Source of the DNA: Unio delphinus | Taxonomy: Eukaryota > Mollusca > Bivalvia > Unionida > Unionidae | Length of the DNA: 64,000 nt | Assembly (NCBI GenBank): GCA_029339505.1 | Contig: JAQISU010000132.1 | Span: 4,793,501 to 4,857,500 of the forward strand | Direction: 5' to 3' | Shown here: piece after piece, positions 1-11,695 of the stretch | How positions within the stretch are numbered: position 1 is the first letter of the stretch | Layout of the letters: each line of letters opens with the position of its first letter | Translations under genes and position numbers: made by a program | The notes under the pieces: generated by a model | The model's input: the letters and a program-made list of their open reading frames with translations, nothing else | The model's database searches: none | Told to the model about the DNA's origin: nothing

Positions 1-122
1 CCGCTATGCGTGGACGCTGTTAGTACCATTTTAAATAACCTTTGTTATGACTCTCCTGGGAATTGAACCCATGACCTCCCACATCAGGGGCTGATGCTCT
101 CACTAATAGGCCACCAGAGTGA
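1..122 (-). repeat. tRNA-derived SINE, head part, cut by window edge
   Basis: Read on the minus strand this has a tRNA-like head: an A-box-like stretch near 100-115 and a B-box-like GGTTCAATTCC near 58-70, followed by the same downstream wording (TGGTACTAACAG type) seen in the SINE copies at 2.4, 28.7 and 32.5 kb. It is the first part of a SINE whose body runs off the window. The family is recognised by comparison within this window, not by name. Confidence 0.6.
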
Positions 123-1372
123 TTAGCAGATAGTGCATTGTTTGCTAGAATATGTAAGGAAGATAGGATGAATTCGGAACAAATTGTGTTACTTTTATTT
201 CCTAGGAGGAAACATATAGACACAAATGTTGAACATAAATTGGGGAGAGAAATGGTTATCTGAGCATGAGATTAAATTCATTATTAAAATTTGAATTTGC
301 TCTGAATATATAGTAAGGTAAATGCAGTAGTTCCTGTTCAGTTCAGAATTTCTAATTTAAGAGGGGTTACAACTGTATGTAAGTAATTTCATTTTTTTTT
401 TTTATCAAATGCTTTCTTGTCCCCTTTTAAACCATGACGTCAAGACATTTAGTAAAATAATACTAATTCAGAAAGATTTCCTCATGAAATTTGTTTATTT
501 TAGGAAATCCTAGTGAACTATCCTTCAGCTACATTGACAGTTCCTTAAGGTTAGATTCTGTTTTATTCACTGTGATAATGTAATGAAATAATGTATTGAA
601 CATGCATCATTTTGAATAAAGTATTTTCAAGGCCTTTTTAGAACTCAGTTCATACAGGTGTTAACAGGTACTCTGCTACTCGCCTGTTCATAATCACCTG
701 GGTCAAACATTAATTAATGGGTACCCGTTTAGTTCGTGGTAAAAATAAAGTACCTTTCAAAGTTCAGATCAAAGATTATTATTGGGCAACACCAAGTCAG
801 AAAGAGAATAACAATTACAATTTGAGGCACATGTCATGTGGCATTGATCCATCATAGACTGATCTTATATTTCCATTGTGTGGTAACATTTAACTATGCA
901 CAGGGCTTGCATTTAACTCAAATTTCATTGTAGCCAGACGGACTAGGGTACTGAGAAATTTACTAGTCCTGTCAAACATTCATTCACCTCTTTTATATCA
1001 TTTACATTCAACGTTTGCGATTTTGCCAGATGATATATACCTATATTACGCCACACACATTGTGTCTGTCTTACAAGGCGGTAATTGTGTATTGTTTTGA
1101 AATACGAGATGTTACAGTATATCTGATGCGAAGTATGAAAAGGTATGGCACAGTGTCATTTATATAAGAGAATCCGAGGAAGAAACAAATTTCAATACAC
1201 GAGCAGCTGATCCCCCCCCCCCATTTAAATGGCCTCTCGCTAATAAACTCATCACGTCAGCCAATGTTCTGCAGGATCAAAGCCTTGGTTATTGTAAACA
1301 CTGTTATAAAATATTAATATCGAAAGAAACTGTGACATTGATAAACAAAATTTGCTAGAAGTTCGGACTAAT

Positions 1373-1376
<4 letters not shown>
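123..1376. other. AT-rich host DNA without recognised gene
   Basis: No coding frame, RNA gene or repeat family was recognised here. Short open frames have no domain-like composition. Confidence 0.5.

Positions 1377-1436
<60 letters not shown>
1377..1436. repeat. (AT)n microsatellite
   Basis: An uninterrupted AT dinucleotide run of about 60 bp. It sits at the left edge of segmental copy A. The matching point of copy B (31131) has no comparable run directly at the join, although another (AT)n lies about 260 bp to its left. Confidence 0.95.
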
Positions 1437-1438
<2 letters not shown>

Positions 1439-1863
1439 TTAATTAGCATCTAAATTGTACACAATGGTATCGGCAGATTGAGAGTTTTGTCTGTGTAAAT
1501 TTCAACAATTTAAACATCTAGAATCGACACTGATCAAATGGCCTGATCTTTACATGGTGCAAATTAGAGAAGACAGAAACAAACTTACTTGAAAAATAGT
1601 CTACCACTTCCCCATTACGTTTTTTGAAACTGAAGATCAATACCTGCAAATAAAAAAGATTTCTCTTATTGCAATGCCTCGAACTTTATTAAAAACTTAT
1701 GCACCGTTTGCTAATTTTGAAGTGGATTGCGTTGCGGTACATCGACTGCAAACAACGATATTTTAGTGTTTGCTTTAGAATTTCAATTACAATCTGCCAC
1801 ACATACAATATTATACAATTTCAATGTAAAGTGTATAGGGGAATTTAATAAATAGTTCACCAT

Positions 1864-1866
<3 letters not shown>

Positions 1867-1932
<66 letters not shown>
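1867..1932. repeat. (CT)n microsatellite
   Basis: A CT run of about 65 bp. In copy B the matching run is at 31886-31961, preceded by about 320 bp that contain lectin exon 1. In copy A those 320 bp are missing: the shared CACCATGTTA is followed at once by CT repeats, so the repeat marks a deletion edge. Confidence 0.95.
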
Positions 1933-1933
<1 letters not shown>

Positions 1934-2311
1934 GTAGATCAAGATTTAATTTTGGATAACGATTTATATTTAGAGACATAAACTGATACGTATCCGATCA
2001 CTCTATATCAGTTGTATTAATTATATACCTGAAATTTACTTTTAGTTTTCTTTTTATTCTAACATTGCAAATTTGGTCACAGGTTATTCCAGTCTATAGA
2101 TTTTTCCCATACTTTAATTTATCCCATATCAATCCGGTGAAGCTTATTCGCGACAATATTTATCTTGTTCATATTACAACAAATTCATACCTTTTAATTC
2201 GTACTGCCCCATGTTCATCTTTGTGTGTGTATTGTTGCTGTCGCATTTTTGGCATAGCTTTAACAATTTCTAAGTCATTTAGCTATGATATATGTTGTGT
2301 GGCACATTATG

Positions 2312-2552
2312 GTGATGTCTAGCACTGGGGCATCATGCCACAGACATAGACATATAGCATAATATCTCACCGATCCACATTATACTTTCATAAGGCCTAC
2401 TAGTTCTAACCCTAACCTCTTTATGCTAACTGCCTAGCGAGTCAGCTGTAAGTACCATTTTAAAACGGTTTTGGTACGACTCGGCTGGGGTTCATTTCCG
2501 AGACCTCCCGCATCCAATGCGGACTCTCTAACCACTAGGTGATCGGAGCGTT
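2312..2552 (-). repeat. tRNA-derived SINE, near full length
   Basis: On the minus strand it starts with a tRNA-like head (A-box-like CCTAGTGGTTAGAG, then a diverged B box near 2485-2500). A body follows with AGAGGTTAGGGTT, and a 3' domain with GACATTATGC-type and TAGACATCAC wording. The orthologous copy is at 32325-32562, so it was present before the segment duplicated. Confidence 0.75.
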
Positions 2553-2961
2553 CTCTAATGTTCATAATAAAGCAAAAGCTACTTATACAACACCAACTCG
2601 ACGTTTCCACATAGCGGTATCATAATTATGTTCTTCACAATTAACATGTTTTATTATGAACGAAGAGTGTTTTAACGATATTTTGGAAGTTATTTGTAGC
2701 TTTAGTAAAAACATATTCACAATGCAAACAGAATCATCCAAAAGGTCATTACATATGAGATAAGAATAAAGAGATGTTGAAAGCACGGTAAATATTATTG
2801 TTAAACAATATTCATTTACGCGTTTCAGCACTTTCGAAGAAGGTAATTTTGCCCTCCATCTCGTTATTTTTTCAAGAGAACCCCTACCGTTTAAACATCA
2901 TAAATCCTGTAAATGATACATGTATGCTCATTTTCTTGAAATGGAATTATTTTTATTAGTG

Positions 2962-2995
2962 GACACATACATACATACTTACATAAATACATACA

Positions 2996-3027
<32 letters not shown>

Positions 3028-3054
3028 CACACACATATACATACATACATACAT

Positions 3055-3121
<67 letters not shown>

Positions 3122-3168
3122 TACATACATACATACATACATACATACATACATACATACATACATAC
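2962..3168. repeat. Compound (CATA)n/(CA)n/(CGCA)n microsatellite
   Basis: Alternating blocks of CATA, CGCA and CA repeats over about 200 bp. The corresponding but simpler array in copy B is at 33004-33125. Confidence 0.95.
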
Positions 3169-3261
3169 TCTCTTTTTTGTTTGATTTATATGTTTGTTTC
3201 TTATCGTAAATTACATTTAAAATAATACTTCATCATTTAAGTACACATTTTCTATCGGAAG

Positions 3262-4162
3262 GTGATTTCTGCAATTAATGGGTGCAGAGTCATAACTTTG
3301 AGAACAACCTAGACACATCTCAGTTGTTGTGGGGCAAGGACGGCATCTCCTGCCGGATAATTTGTGGCATTTTATGTAATTCGAATCCGTCCTGTAGATC
3401 GTTCTTCTATCATCTATCACTGAAGAAATGTCTGGGGTCCTAGTCCTACAAGCGTGGTCACCCTTCTGGAAAATCAATGCAACTAGGATGGGAATATTAC
3501 ACAAGTATGCACAATGAAAACATAAGGAAATGACTGTTAAAATATGTTTATTATTATCATACTTCAAGTTGCAAAAGTCTATTAATAAAATATGATGCAT
3601 TGCCCTTGATCTCCCATCACCAATTCCAGCAAACATGATAGCAATAACTTGTTAACTATAAAATGCGTCATTTTAAAGAAGCTCATAAAATATTACTGAT
3701 GCAAAAAGGTTTACACATTCTACCTTATTTTTTACATTATATAGAAGACAGGATGTTTAAACATTATAGACATAATATATAATTTATAAATTATCGACAT
3801 GTTATTTATTTGACACGAGACAGACAGGACACATGTTTCGAAAATCATCTATGTCATGGTTGTTTTCATGCACGACCACCTTAGTTTTTGAAATACGATT
3901 CAGTATGAACAAACTCATAGATATTAACGTCATTTATTGCAATACATGTTCAGCGTCTTTGTTTTATATTAAATCATACTGTTTAAATTTAATGATAACG
4001 ATGATGATGAAAATGAGTAATTTATCTTTGAAGATGAAACAAATCCCCAAATTATTATCTTGACCTGTGAAGAGTGGTATTTTCCCAACTGTTTCTGTGA
4101 GACACTATCTTAAGACTAAATAGTTTCTACACGAGCTCATTACCACTTTGCTGTTTGTGCCC

Positions 4163-4213
<51 letters not shown>

Positions 4214-4227
4214 TATTATTATTATTA

Positions 4228-4258
<31 letters not shown>

Positions 4259-4280
4259 CATTATTTGTATTATTATTATT

Positions 4281-4347
<67 letters not shown>

Positions 4348-4384
4348 TATTATTATTATTATCATTATTTGTATTATTATTATT

Positions 4385-4436
<52 letters not shown>

Positions 4437-4485
4437 TATTATTATTATTATCATTATTTGTATTATTATTATTGTATTATTATTA

Positions 4486-4543
<58 letters not shown>

Positions 4544-5724
4544 TGTTCATAGCATTACCTCAAGCAATCATTATGAACTGAATGCAATTATTTATATGAA
4601 GCATACAAATGTTTAGGCATTAAACTAGTATATAGAAGTATTAATTAACATAATTCAAATCATCAGCTCTTGCAAGCATACAACAAATATGATCCAAATT
4701 CAACTCCTGCTAACAAACACCTACCTAGTCATCCGTTGCCCCATACCCCCATTTCTCACTCGCACAAACAAACAAATAATGACTATCATGTCATGTAACG
4801 GAGACGTCCAATATCCGATTAAAAGGATACTTTGTTATACTACCCTGGTACTATAATGGCTAATTTCAAACCTCTATTCACAACATATATCCCTTAGTTT
4901 TTTGGCATACATTAGTATTATTTGAAGATTAGATCTCAAACAAGTTTGAGGAAAACAAAAACTTTGGACTGGTTCCAAATATATCTTTTCGCGGACTTGT
5001 ATTAAGAAATTAAACATGTAGAGGTCAAAACGAGTTTTGTGTAAAGCACACATACACCACCACATATCAAGTGTGTCTAATCATGCATGCATATCACTTG
5101 TTAAATGATGTTCCGTTTACTATTAGAGAAGTGAGACTGTTTACACGTTGTATCTCTTTTACTTTACTAAAAGCAGTGCAATGGAAGCTACACACTTAAC
5201 AAAACACTTGGAATCTGCTATAAACTTCATCCAGAGAAAAAAACCTTCCTCGAAGCAATGAATGCATGTGAAGCAGAGGAAGCAAAACTGATTATGGTCA
5301 GGAATGATATGGAACATTTACTAGTTTCTGGTGCTGTAAAAGGTATTGTGTGACGATGTTTTTGCAAAATACAAAGGCAAATAATTACTATTCCATTTTA
5401 TCCGAGCTTTAGTCACGATTTTGCATTGTTTTATATGTATTATAACTGCTGTTGACTCACTATTGTGGTGTTTATTTGTATTATAGCTGCTGCTGGCTCA
5501 CTATGGTGGCTGTTCATTGGACTCTGGAAAAGCCTTTCCAATAATATAATAACATGGAAATGGTAGAATTGCCAAGAGGCATCCTATCTGAAATGGGCAA
5601 CTGATGAACCGAGTAACTCTAATGAAACCGAGTTATGCGTAGGCTTCCACTACCATTATTATAAGTATCAGGATGATGAATGTTGGCACCGCAATGCCTT
5701 TATTTGTCAGAAGAAAATTTAACT
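3262..5724 (+). pseudogene. Decayed PAN/C-type lectin gene (copy A)
   Basis: This is the paralogue of the gene at 31816-38087. Exon 2 (PAN/apple-like, 3262-3504) has the same length as in copy B and a GTATGC donor, but has in-frame stops TAA at 3276-3278 and TAG at 3441-3443. Exon 3 (start of the lectin domain, about 5174-5342) keeps the coding pattern and a GTATTG donor, yet lacks an obvious AG acceptor in the right phase. Exon 4 (5487-5724, acceptor TTATAG) has TAG at 5564-5566 but still ends with a lectin-like WATDEPSN and a final FICQKK. The signal-peptide exon is absent because about 320 bp next to the CT run at 1867 are deleted. With three stops and no exon 1, a normal secreted product is not expected. 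Confidence 0.8.
4163..4542. repeat. Long (TTA)n array with higher-order structure
   Basis: About 380 bp of ATT/TTA with regular interruptions. A block containing CATTATTTGTATT followed by a GTATT variant recurs three times, so the array has grown by copying larger units. It lies in the intron between exons 2 and 3 of the lectin pseudogene; copy B has only a short array at 34218. Confidence 0.95.
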
Positions 5725-6833
5725 ATCAGCTATATGGGATGATAATATATAATGTATATAACACTATATTTGTCATGTATTGGAATAATGTCTTATCTAT
5801 ACTATAGCTGCACAAACCATAGTTTTCGATGAAAACGTGATTGACTTTCATATATTTAAAATTACATATTTTGAAATATATATGAGTAAGATCTTAATGG
5901 TTTTGGTTCAATATATAATTATTTGCTTTTTCAAGGTGAATAATTAAGAAGGAAAATGCATTTTGAAAATTAAAAGAACATTATTGCGTGCAATACATTT
6001 TAGTTAAATTTTACATTAATCAGTTATAAATACAACAAAAGTGACTGACCTACTTATCACACATAAATTAGGCCAATAGTCGCTTCCTTGTTCCCTGTTA
6101 AACTGATGGAGTTCAAGTGTTGTATAATTTCGAACAAATGTATTATCACGAGAGAAGGTTGTATGGGGCTTTGTATGATTCTAGCTGATTCTCATATTAT
6201 ATGCCATGCACTTATATTGCTCATTTGTCTCTTAAACTGTAAACATCAACGAATGTCCATTGTACCGTTTTGTCAACGATATAAGTCAATTGATATATCG
6301 CATCCACTGCTGTATTTAGGACTACAAAATAAAATAAAAAAATTGTATTTAACCATATATATTCTTTGTATTTTAACATACAAACGACGTCACAAAAACG
6401 TTTGGCAGTTTAGGAATGTATTCAATACTTTATTATTTGGGGGGTTTTCTATAACACTCAATGTCGACAACAGTCTTTTTCATTCCACAATTTAACATTT
6501 TAAGATCTTAATATTTACAGCAAGTATACATATATTTATTACAAACATTTCAAAAGACACACTCAACACATATAATCATCTTCACAAAAACTGGCATTCA
6601 TGAATTTAACTATCAGAACGGTCGATGGAAGATATCAAAATTAGTCTAAAGTTTGGAAAAGCTTATGACTGTAACAGCAAATGAAGTTTCCCAGTAAGAT
6701 CAGAAAGCGCTTAGATATAAATGTACTTTTAATTTGCTTTGTTACTTATTGGTGCCCTCGTCATAATAATATAGGAATATATTTGAATGAAATGGAAATT
6801 TTAAGAAATAAAGTAAATTTTAAGAAATAAAGT

Positions 6834-6835
<2 letters not shown>

Positions 6836-6901
<66 letters not shown>
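6836..6901. repeat. (TA)n microsatellite
   Basis: Uninterrupted TA run of about 65 bp. Confidence 0.95.
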
Positions 6902-6903
<2 letters not shown>

Positions 6904-6950
6904 AGGAAGCGACGTTATTTGCTGTTTCTGTCATAATCTTTTATAACCTT

Positions 6951-7026
6951 TATCTATCTATCTATCGACGTTACTTGCTGTTCCAGTCATAATCTTTTCC
7001 AAACTTGATCTATCTATCTATCTATG

Positions 7027-7105
<79 letters not shown>

Positions 7106-7130
7106 ATATCTATCTATCTATCTATCTATC
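6951..7130. repeat. (TCTA)n microsatellite
   Basis: A short TCTA stretch, then a CGACGTTACTTGCTG-type spacer that also occurs just before it, then about 120 bp of TCTA. The repeated spacer shows a local duplication of the repeat with its flank. Confidence 0.95.
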
Positions 7131-8799
7131 ATACTATGATAAATCTAGAGACACTAATGTCTTCAATAATGTATGCCACATAATTGGGAGACCAAAAACA
7201 AGTGAATTTGAATCTAATTAAGTTTTGTCGTTAAAATCAATTGTTTTGACATTTGAATGAGTTTACTGAGTATAATAGCATGTACCAATTGGAGGAAAGA
7301 TACCAAATGGAGATATCTGTTATGTAAATGTCTTTCTTAAATAACTTCGGGTGTGTCCAGACTCTAACGCTCGAATAACGTCAGGACAAGGCCAAAAAGA
7401 GATTACAGTTAATTTCTATCCTTCAATAATGTTTTGTTTAATTTGATCAAGGACAGTAATAATAAATAGATTACGAATACTAAATTTCCTATATCTGCGT
7501 CTATTTCCCATTGATATGCAAATAAAGTTGACAGCGGTTGGATTGGACTTTCGAATCTGCAGCAAACAACCTTTACTAAAATAGGATCCAGTCTAAATAC
7601 TTACGGGACCAGAACCAGTATAATCCAAGTCTACCTTTTATTTCTGTATGATGTGGTTCGTATAAATAACGTTAAATACACGCCTCCCTCATTTTACCAC
7701 ACTTTATTAATTCGGAGTTCTATTGATAATGTAACCTTAACTCTGAATCCTATTTTATAAATCTTGCCATTACAATCGGTTTGTATTTTCTGATAGCAAA
7801 TCATTTGTATTCTAAAAGTCAGGAAATCAAACTTTGGTATATCGGTTGTATAAGCATTGACAATAGCATTTTTTTGGATGAAAATATATGACACTTAAGA
7901 AGGGCTGAGTGTATACAATGAAGAAAACAGGTTCAGGAACAGACCCCAGTGCATCACAATAAATAGATCATGGCTGGATTGTATTTCATTTGATGATACA
8001 ATATTTGGTTTGCTGTTAACTAAGTAGAACTTGAACAACAGAAAGAATGTAACCCTCATGACAAGTATACGCAGGAGACGGTGAAGTAATAGTATCAAAT
8101 GGTGAAGACAAATCAATGAGGGTGAAGACTGAAATCTTTATGATGTTCAGAGCAAATTGAATGCCATTTGACAAGAGTAGTTTTATTAGTGTGCAATGGG
8201 CAATATTCAGACTGTACATTGTTAAAACGACTGTTTGAATTCAGATGACATAAAAGTTGGGTTAGAACAACCTGTTCATTATATTGTTATTGGAGATTAG
8301 AAACCGTGCGATAGTGCTTTACAGCGTTATGGACTAGTGATAATTTCTTCAGCAGAGCCTTTTCAATGGCAATTTAGAAAAATGATGAGAATTCTCCAGA
8401 TAAGAGAGGGATAAATAACATCAGTTAGTGATGGCAATATTGGATCAAAGTACTCAAGCAGCAATGATGTTGGAATTGGATCAACTTTACATGACTTGGA
8501 TGCACTCTTCACACGATTTTCCGTACGAAATCCATAGAGACAGGTTCAAATGCTGCTAAGTGTTGTCGCCGAAATTCTGTATCGCACCTGGAATGAATAT
8601 GGCATTTATAATGATTTTGTTGTGTAAGAAAAACGTTTGATAAACGTTTCAGCACAAATCCAAACAACTGATTTAAAATCAAGTGAGAACAAAACAAATT
8701 GCAACATACAACGAATTGCTTCACCTATCACAAATTGTATAGTAACCAAATATTGTTATGTTATATGATATGGCATATATCTTCTTGAAACAACACAGG

Positions 8800-8801
<2 letters not shown>

Positions 8802-8880
<79 letters not shown>

Positions 8881-8897
8881 GGAGAGAGAGAGAGAGG
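8802..8897. repeat. (GA)n microsatellite
   Basis: AG/GA run of about 95 bp with two interruptions near its right end. Confidence 0.95.
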
Positions 8898-10175
8898 AAC
8901 ATAGAGAAAGAAAGCATGTTTAAAAGTCTGTCAGACTCCTTGATAATTATCAATATATTATGTTAAATCCATTTTAATGGTTTTCGTTTCACACTTGGCA
9001 AGCAATCTACTGAAAATAATCCTAGCGAGTATTCTGTCTGCTTAAGGAGACCTGATATGAATATTTATAATTCACGTTAAAGAAAACTGAATTGTACACA
9101 TTCTTCGTGCCAGATAGGAAATATAGCTTTAAAGTTTACAAATATTCAAGAGATAATGTCATCTACAACAATATTAATTTTCAAAATGATTGACAAAAAC
9201 GGTATTCTGAATGTGAATGGCAAACATATTTGTACCAATTTCTGGTTTACAAATACTAGAGACAGTTGGTAAATTCCAACGCACGATCAATCCTTATTTA
9301 GGTTAACAAAATCTAGAGATAGTTACAAAAAATCCAAAAAGCGAACATAGCTCTTCCTGGAGAACAAATTCTAGAGGTAGCAACTAATATCCAACTACAG
9401 AACACACCTTGCCCTGGTGAACAATTACTAGATATATTTACTACAATGAAAGTAACAAACACGCCTTTTCCTGACACGCAAATGCTATAGATAGTTACTT
9501 TTGTTTTCATTACATTAAATCTACAATTTTGATTGCCCATTTTATGTTTCTAAACAATGTTTAACATATATGAAGTTGCATGATAAACCCAAAAAGAACA
9601 TTCAAGTATTAAAAATAATAAATGATGCCTTCACATGAGACCATTGCAAGTAAACATCTGATAAAAATCATTGTTTGTACGAATATTGCGACAATTTCTT
9701 TTAAATAATTATCAAAATGTTCATACATATGCATTCTGATGTATCATATGTAGTGACCATTAAGTGATAGATTTACTAATTAGTGAATGAAAACCTAGTG
9801 CACAAGACGATGCCCATGCCTTGGTTCTCAATTTTGGACCCACGCTATTATTAAAAACGTTTAGCTAACATTAAATGGGGCAATTGTACATTGCTATACG
9901 TACTGAATTAATATCGGTCCATTACAGACATTTCTTCTAAAACACGAGGCATATCTGAGACATTGTTTTGTACTCTTTCGAACCATCATACTAATTGCCT
10001 CAAGTCAGCATGAAATATTCACTCGATTAAATATAAACATAAACTGTCAATGACAATCCATTGGGAATTGTTTCGAATGTGCCCTGTAGTAACAACAGCG
10101 TCCATCTTGCGGTTTAGCCGCTAATTAGAATTCCGAAATTGTTCAAATTTGCCTGTCTTTTCTGAGCCTATTTCT

Positions 10176-11695
10176 AAACGAAATACAATGTGAATGAGAG
10201 ACAAATATGACCGTTTTATGTTGCACTTTGACAAAACTAAAAAGATCAAAAGGATGCTATTTATGTCCGTTATCACTTAGGAATTTTCATCTGTGTGACT
10301 GGTGTTAGCCGCTCCACTTTAGCACGCGTGTGTCTGATGCACTTTTGCAAGATCCTCGTTAATAGCAGCTGTCATTGCTATATCACATAGATAATTCAAA
10401 CACTGGATATTTTATATTACTTCCGAAAGTTTGCGCTGACGCTAAATGGGGAATTCCAACAAATTGTTGTATCCCGTATAATTCATTTGATATTCTTTAA
10501 CGAAAACGAATACTAAAATAAAAGTTTAACTTTTGATCCTACTCCTGCAACAATGAGCGTATGATTTCTTGTAATAATTATTCTATTGGGTTTAAGGTCA
10601 TTTTACACTGGAACAATTCAACAAAAGAAAGTTGCAATTTTACTTGTCCCATTTAATATAGTATCAAAAGCGTAATTGCACACAGTCAATCATGATTATA
10701 TCAAGAGAGTTAAACATTCTGGGTCTGGAGATTTCCTCTTAGTATTAGAGCAAGTTAATTCCCGTTATGTAATTAGGACATTTCATGGAGAAGAGACTTA
10801 AGTAAATTGTCTTCATTATGGAAACACAAACTCCATTTAATAACAATAAAGTTAGTTAGCGTCTGACGTCTGACAAGTTTTTACCTTAATATAGTTATAA
10901 TGAAAATTATACAAAAATAGTTAAGTTTCATCTATTAAAGATTACTCATATTTTCAAATATCATTTCTGGTCAATTAGATTTTTAGTGAAATATTTATGT
11001 AAAAAATACTTTTAAATACTTTCAGCAGTAAGGGTAAAAAATGGAAAGTTAACCAATGATAGACCATGCATTCAAGCGGGAAACTCCTACATTGATATTG
11101 CATACCTGACAATTTAGGCAATATATATGCAGTGAAACAGTTAATCAATAATGTATAATGAATCATGTACTGTTATTAACAAGTTGTACAAAGCGCGTTT
11201 AAAGTTAGGAAGTGTAATATGAGACTGATGCAACGACAGTAATCATTATGTCCCACTTTAAAGCTTGCAAGCTACATACATATCTTGCTATACTCCAGTT
11301 CCCAATTCTAATATCAAATTCTATGAAGTTGGATGGCTTATTGCCCTCTTTCAACAAGAGCCTGAACAAATACATGTTCAATAAAATAAAGTGTCGAATA
11401 CATGAATGTTCAATAAATGTTATTGCTTTATTCCTACTCCTCCAGGACTCTGTATATTCAATATTGTTCTTTTCACATTGCATTTTTCAAGCGTTTTATT
11501 TTTCTATGAATCGATTCATGCAAGCTAATTTTTGAAAACTAAATTGACACTTTAAGATTATTTTGACCTTTCCTTAAACCAATATGACCTGTTATAATTA
11601 TCTCAATCACTTCTGAACATTATCTTGTTCCCTGAAACTCCTCATTCATCTTCAAGTATATGAGACTGTCCTGTAATGTTAGCTGTTTCTACAGT
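10176..11695. repeat. Duplicated segment, first copy (partner 14858-16750)
   Basis: Similar along its length to 14858-16750 in the same direction. Shared landmarks are GAGACAAA.ATGAC at the start, GCCGCTCCACTTTAG, the CTTTCAGCAGTAAGGGTA block and the TGTAATG.TAGCTGTTT end. No coding frame is conserved between the two, so this is treated as non-coding repeat. Confidence 0.75.

Larger units (their letters stand above)
1436..5760. repeat. Segmental duplication, copy A, lectin part
   Basis: From the end of the AT run onward the sequence is clearly similar, in the same order and direction, to 31131-38110. Shared landmarks are the start (TTCTTAATTAGCATC), the CT run, the SINE, the CATA run, the PAN exon, the TTA run and the two lectin exons. 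Copy B is longer because it keeps about 320 bp with the signal-peptide exon and has longer introns. Confidence 0.85.
5761..10175. other. AT-rich host DNA with three microsatellites, no recognised gene
   Basis: Apart from the TA, TCTA and GA runs listed separately, no convincing coding frame, RNA gene or transposon signature was seen in this 4.4 kb. Short open frames here look like chance. Confidence 0.5.

Noticed and set aside
2891..3225. Open frames on both strands over the CATA/CA repeat
   Set aside because: They are translations of a microsatellite (YVCM and HTYI repeats), with no unique sequence.
4148..4616. Three long overlapping frames of poly-Tyr, poly-Ile and poly-Leu
   Set aside because: All come from the TTA trinucleotide array.
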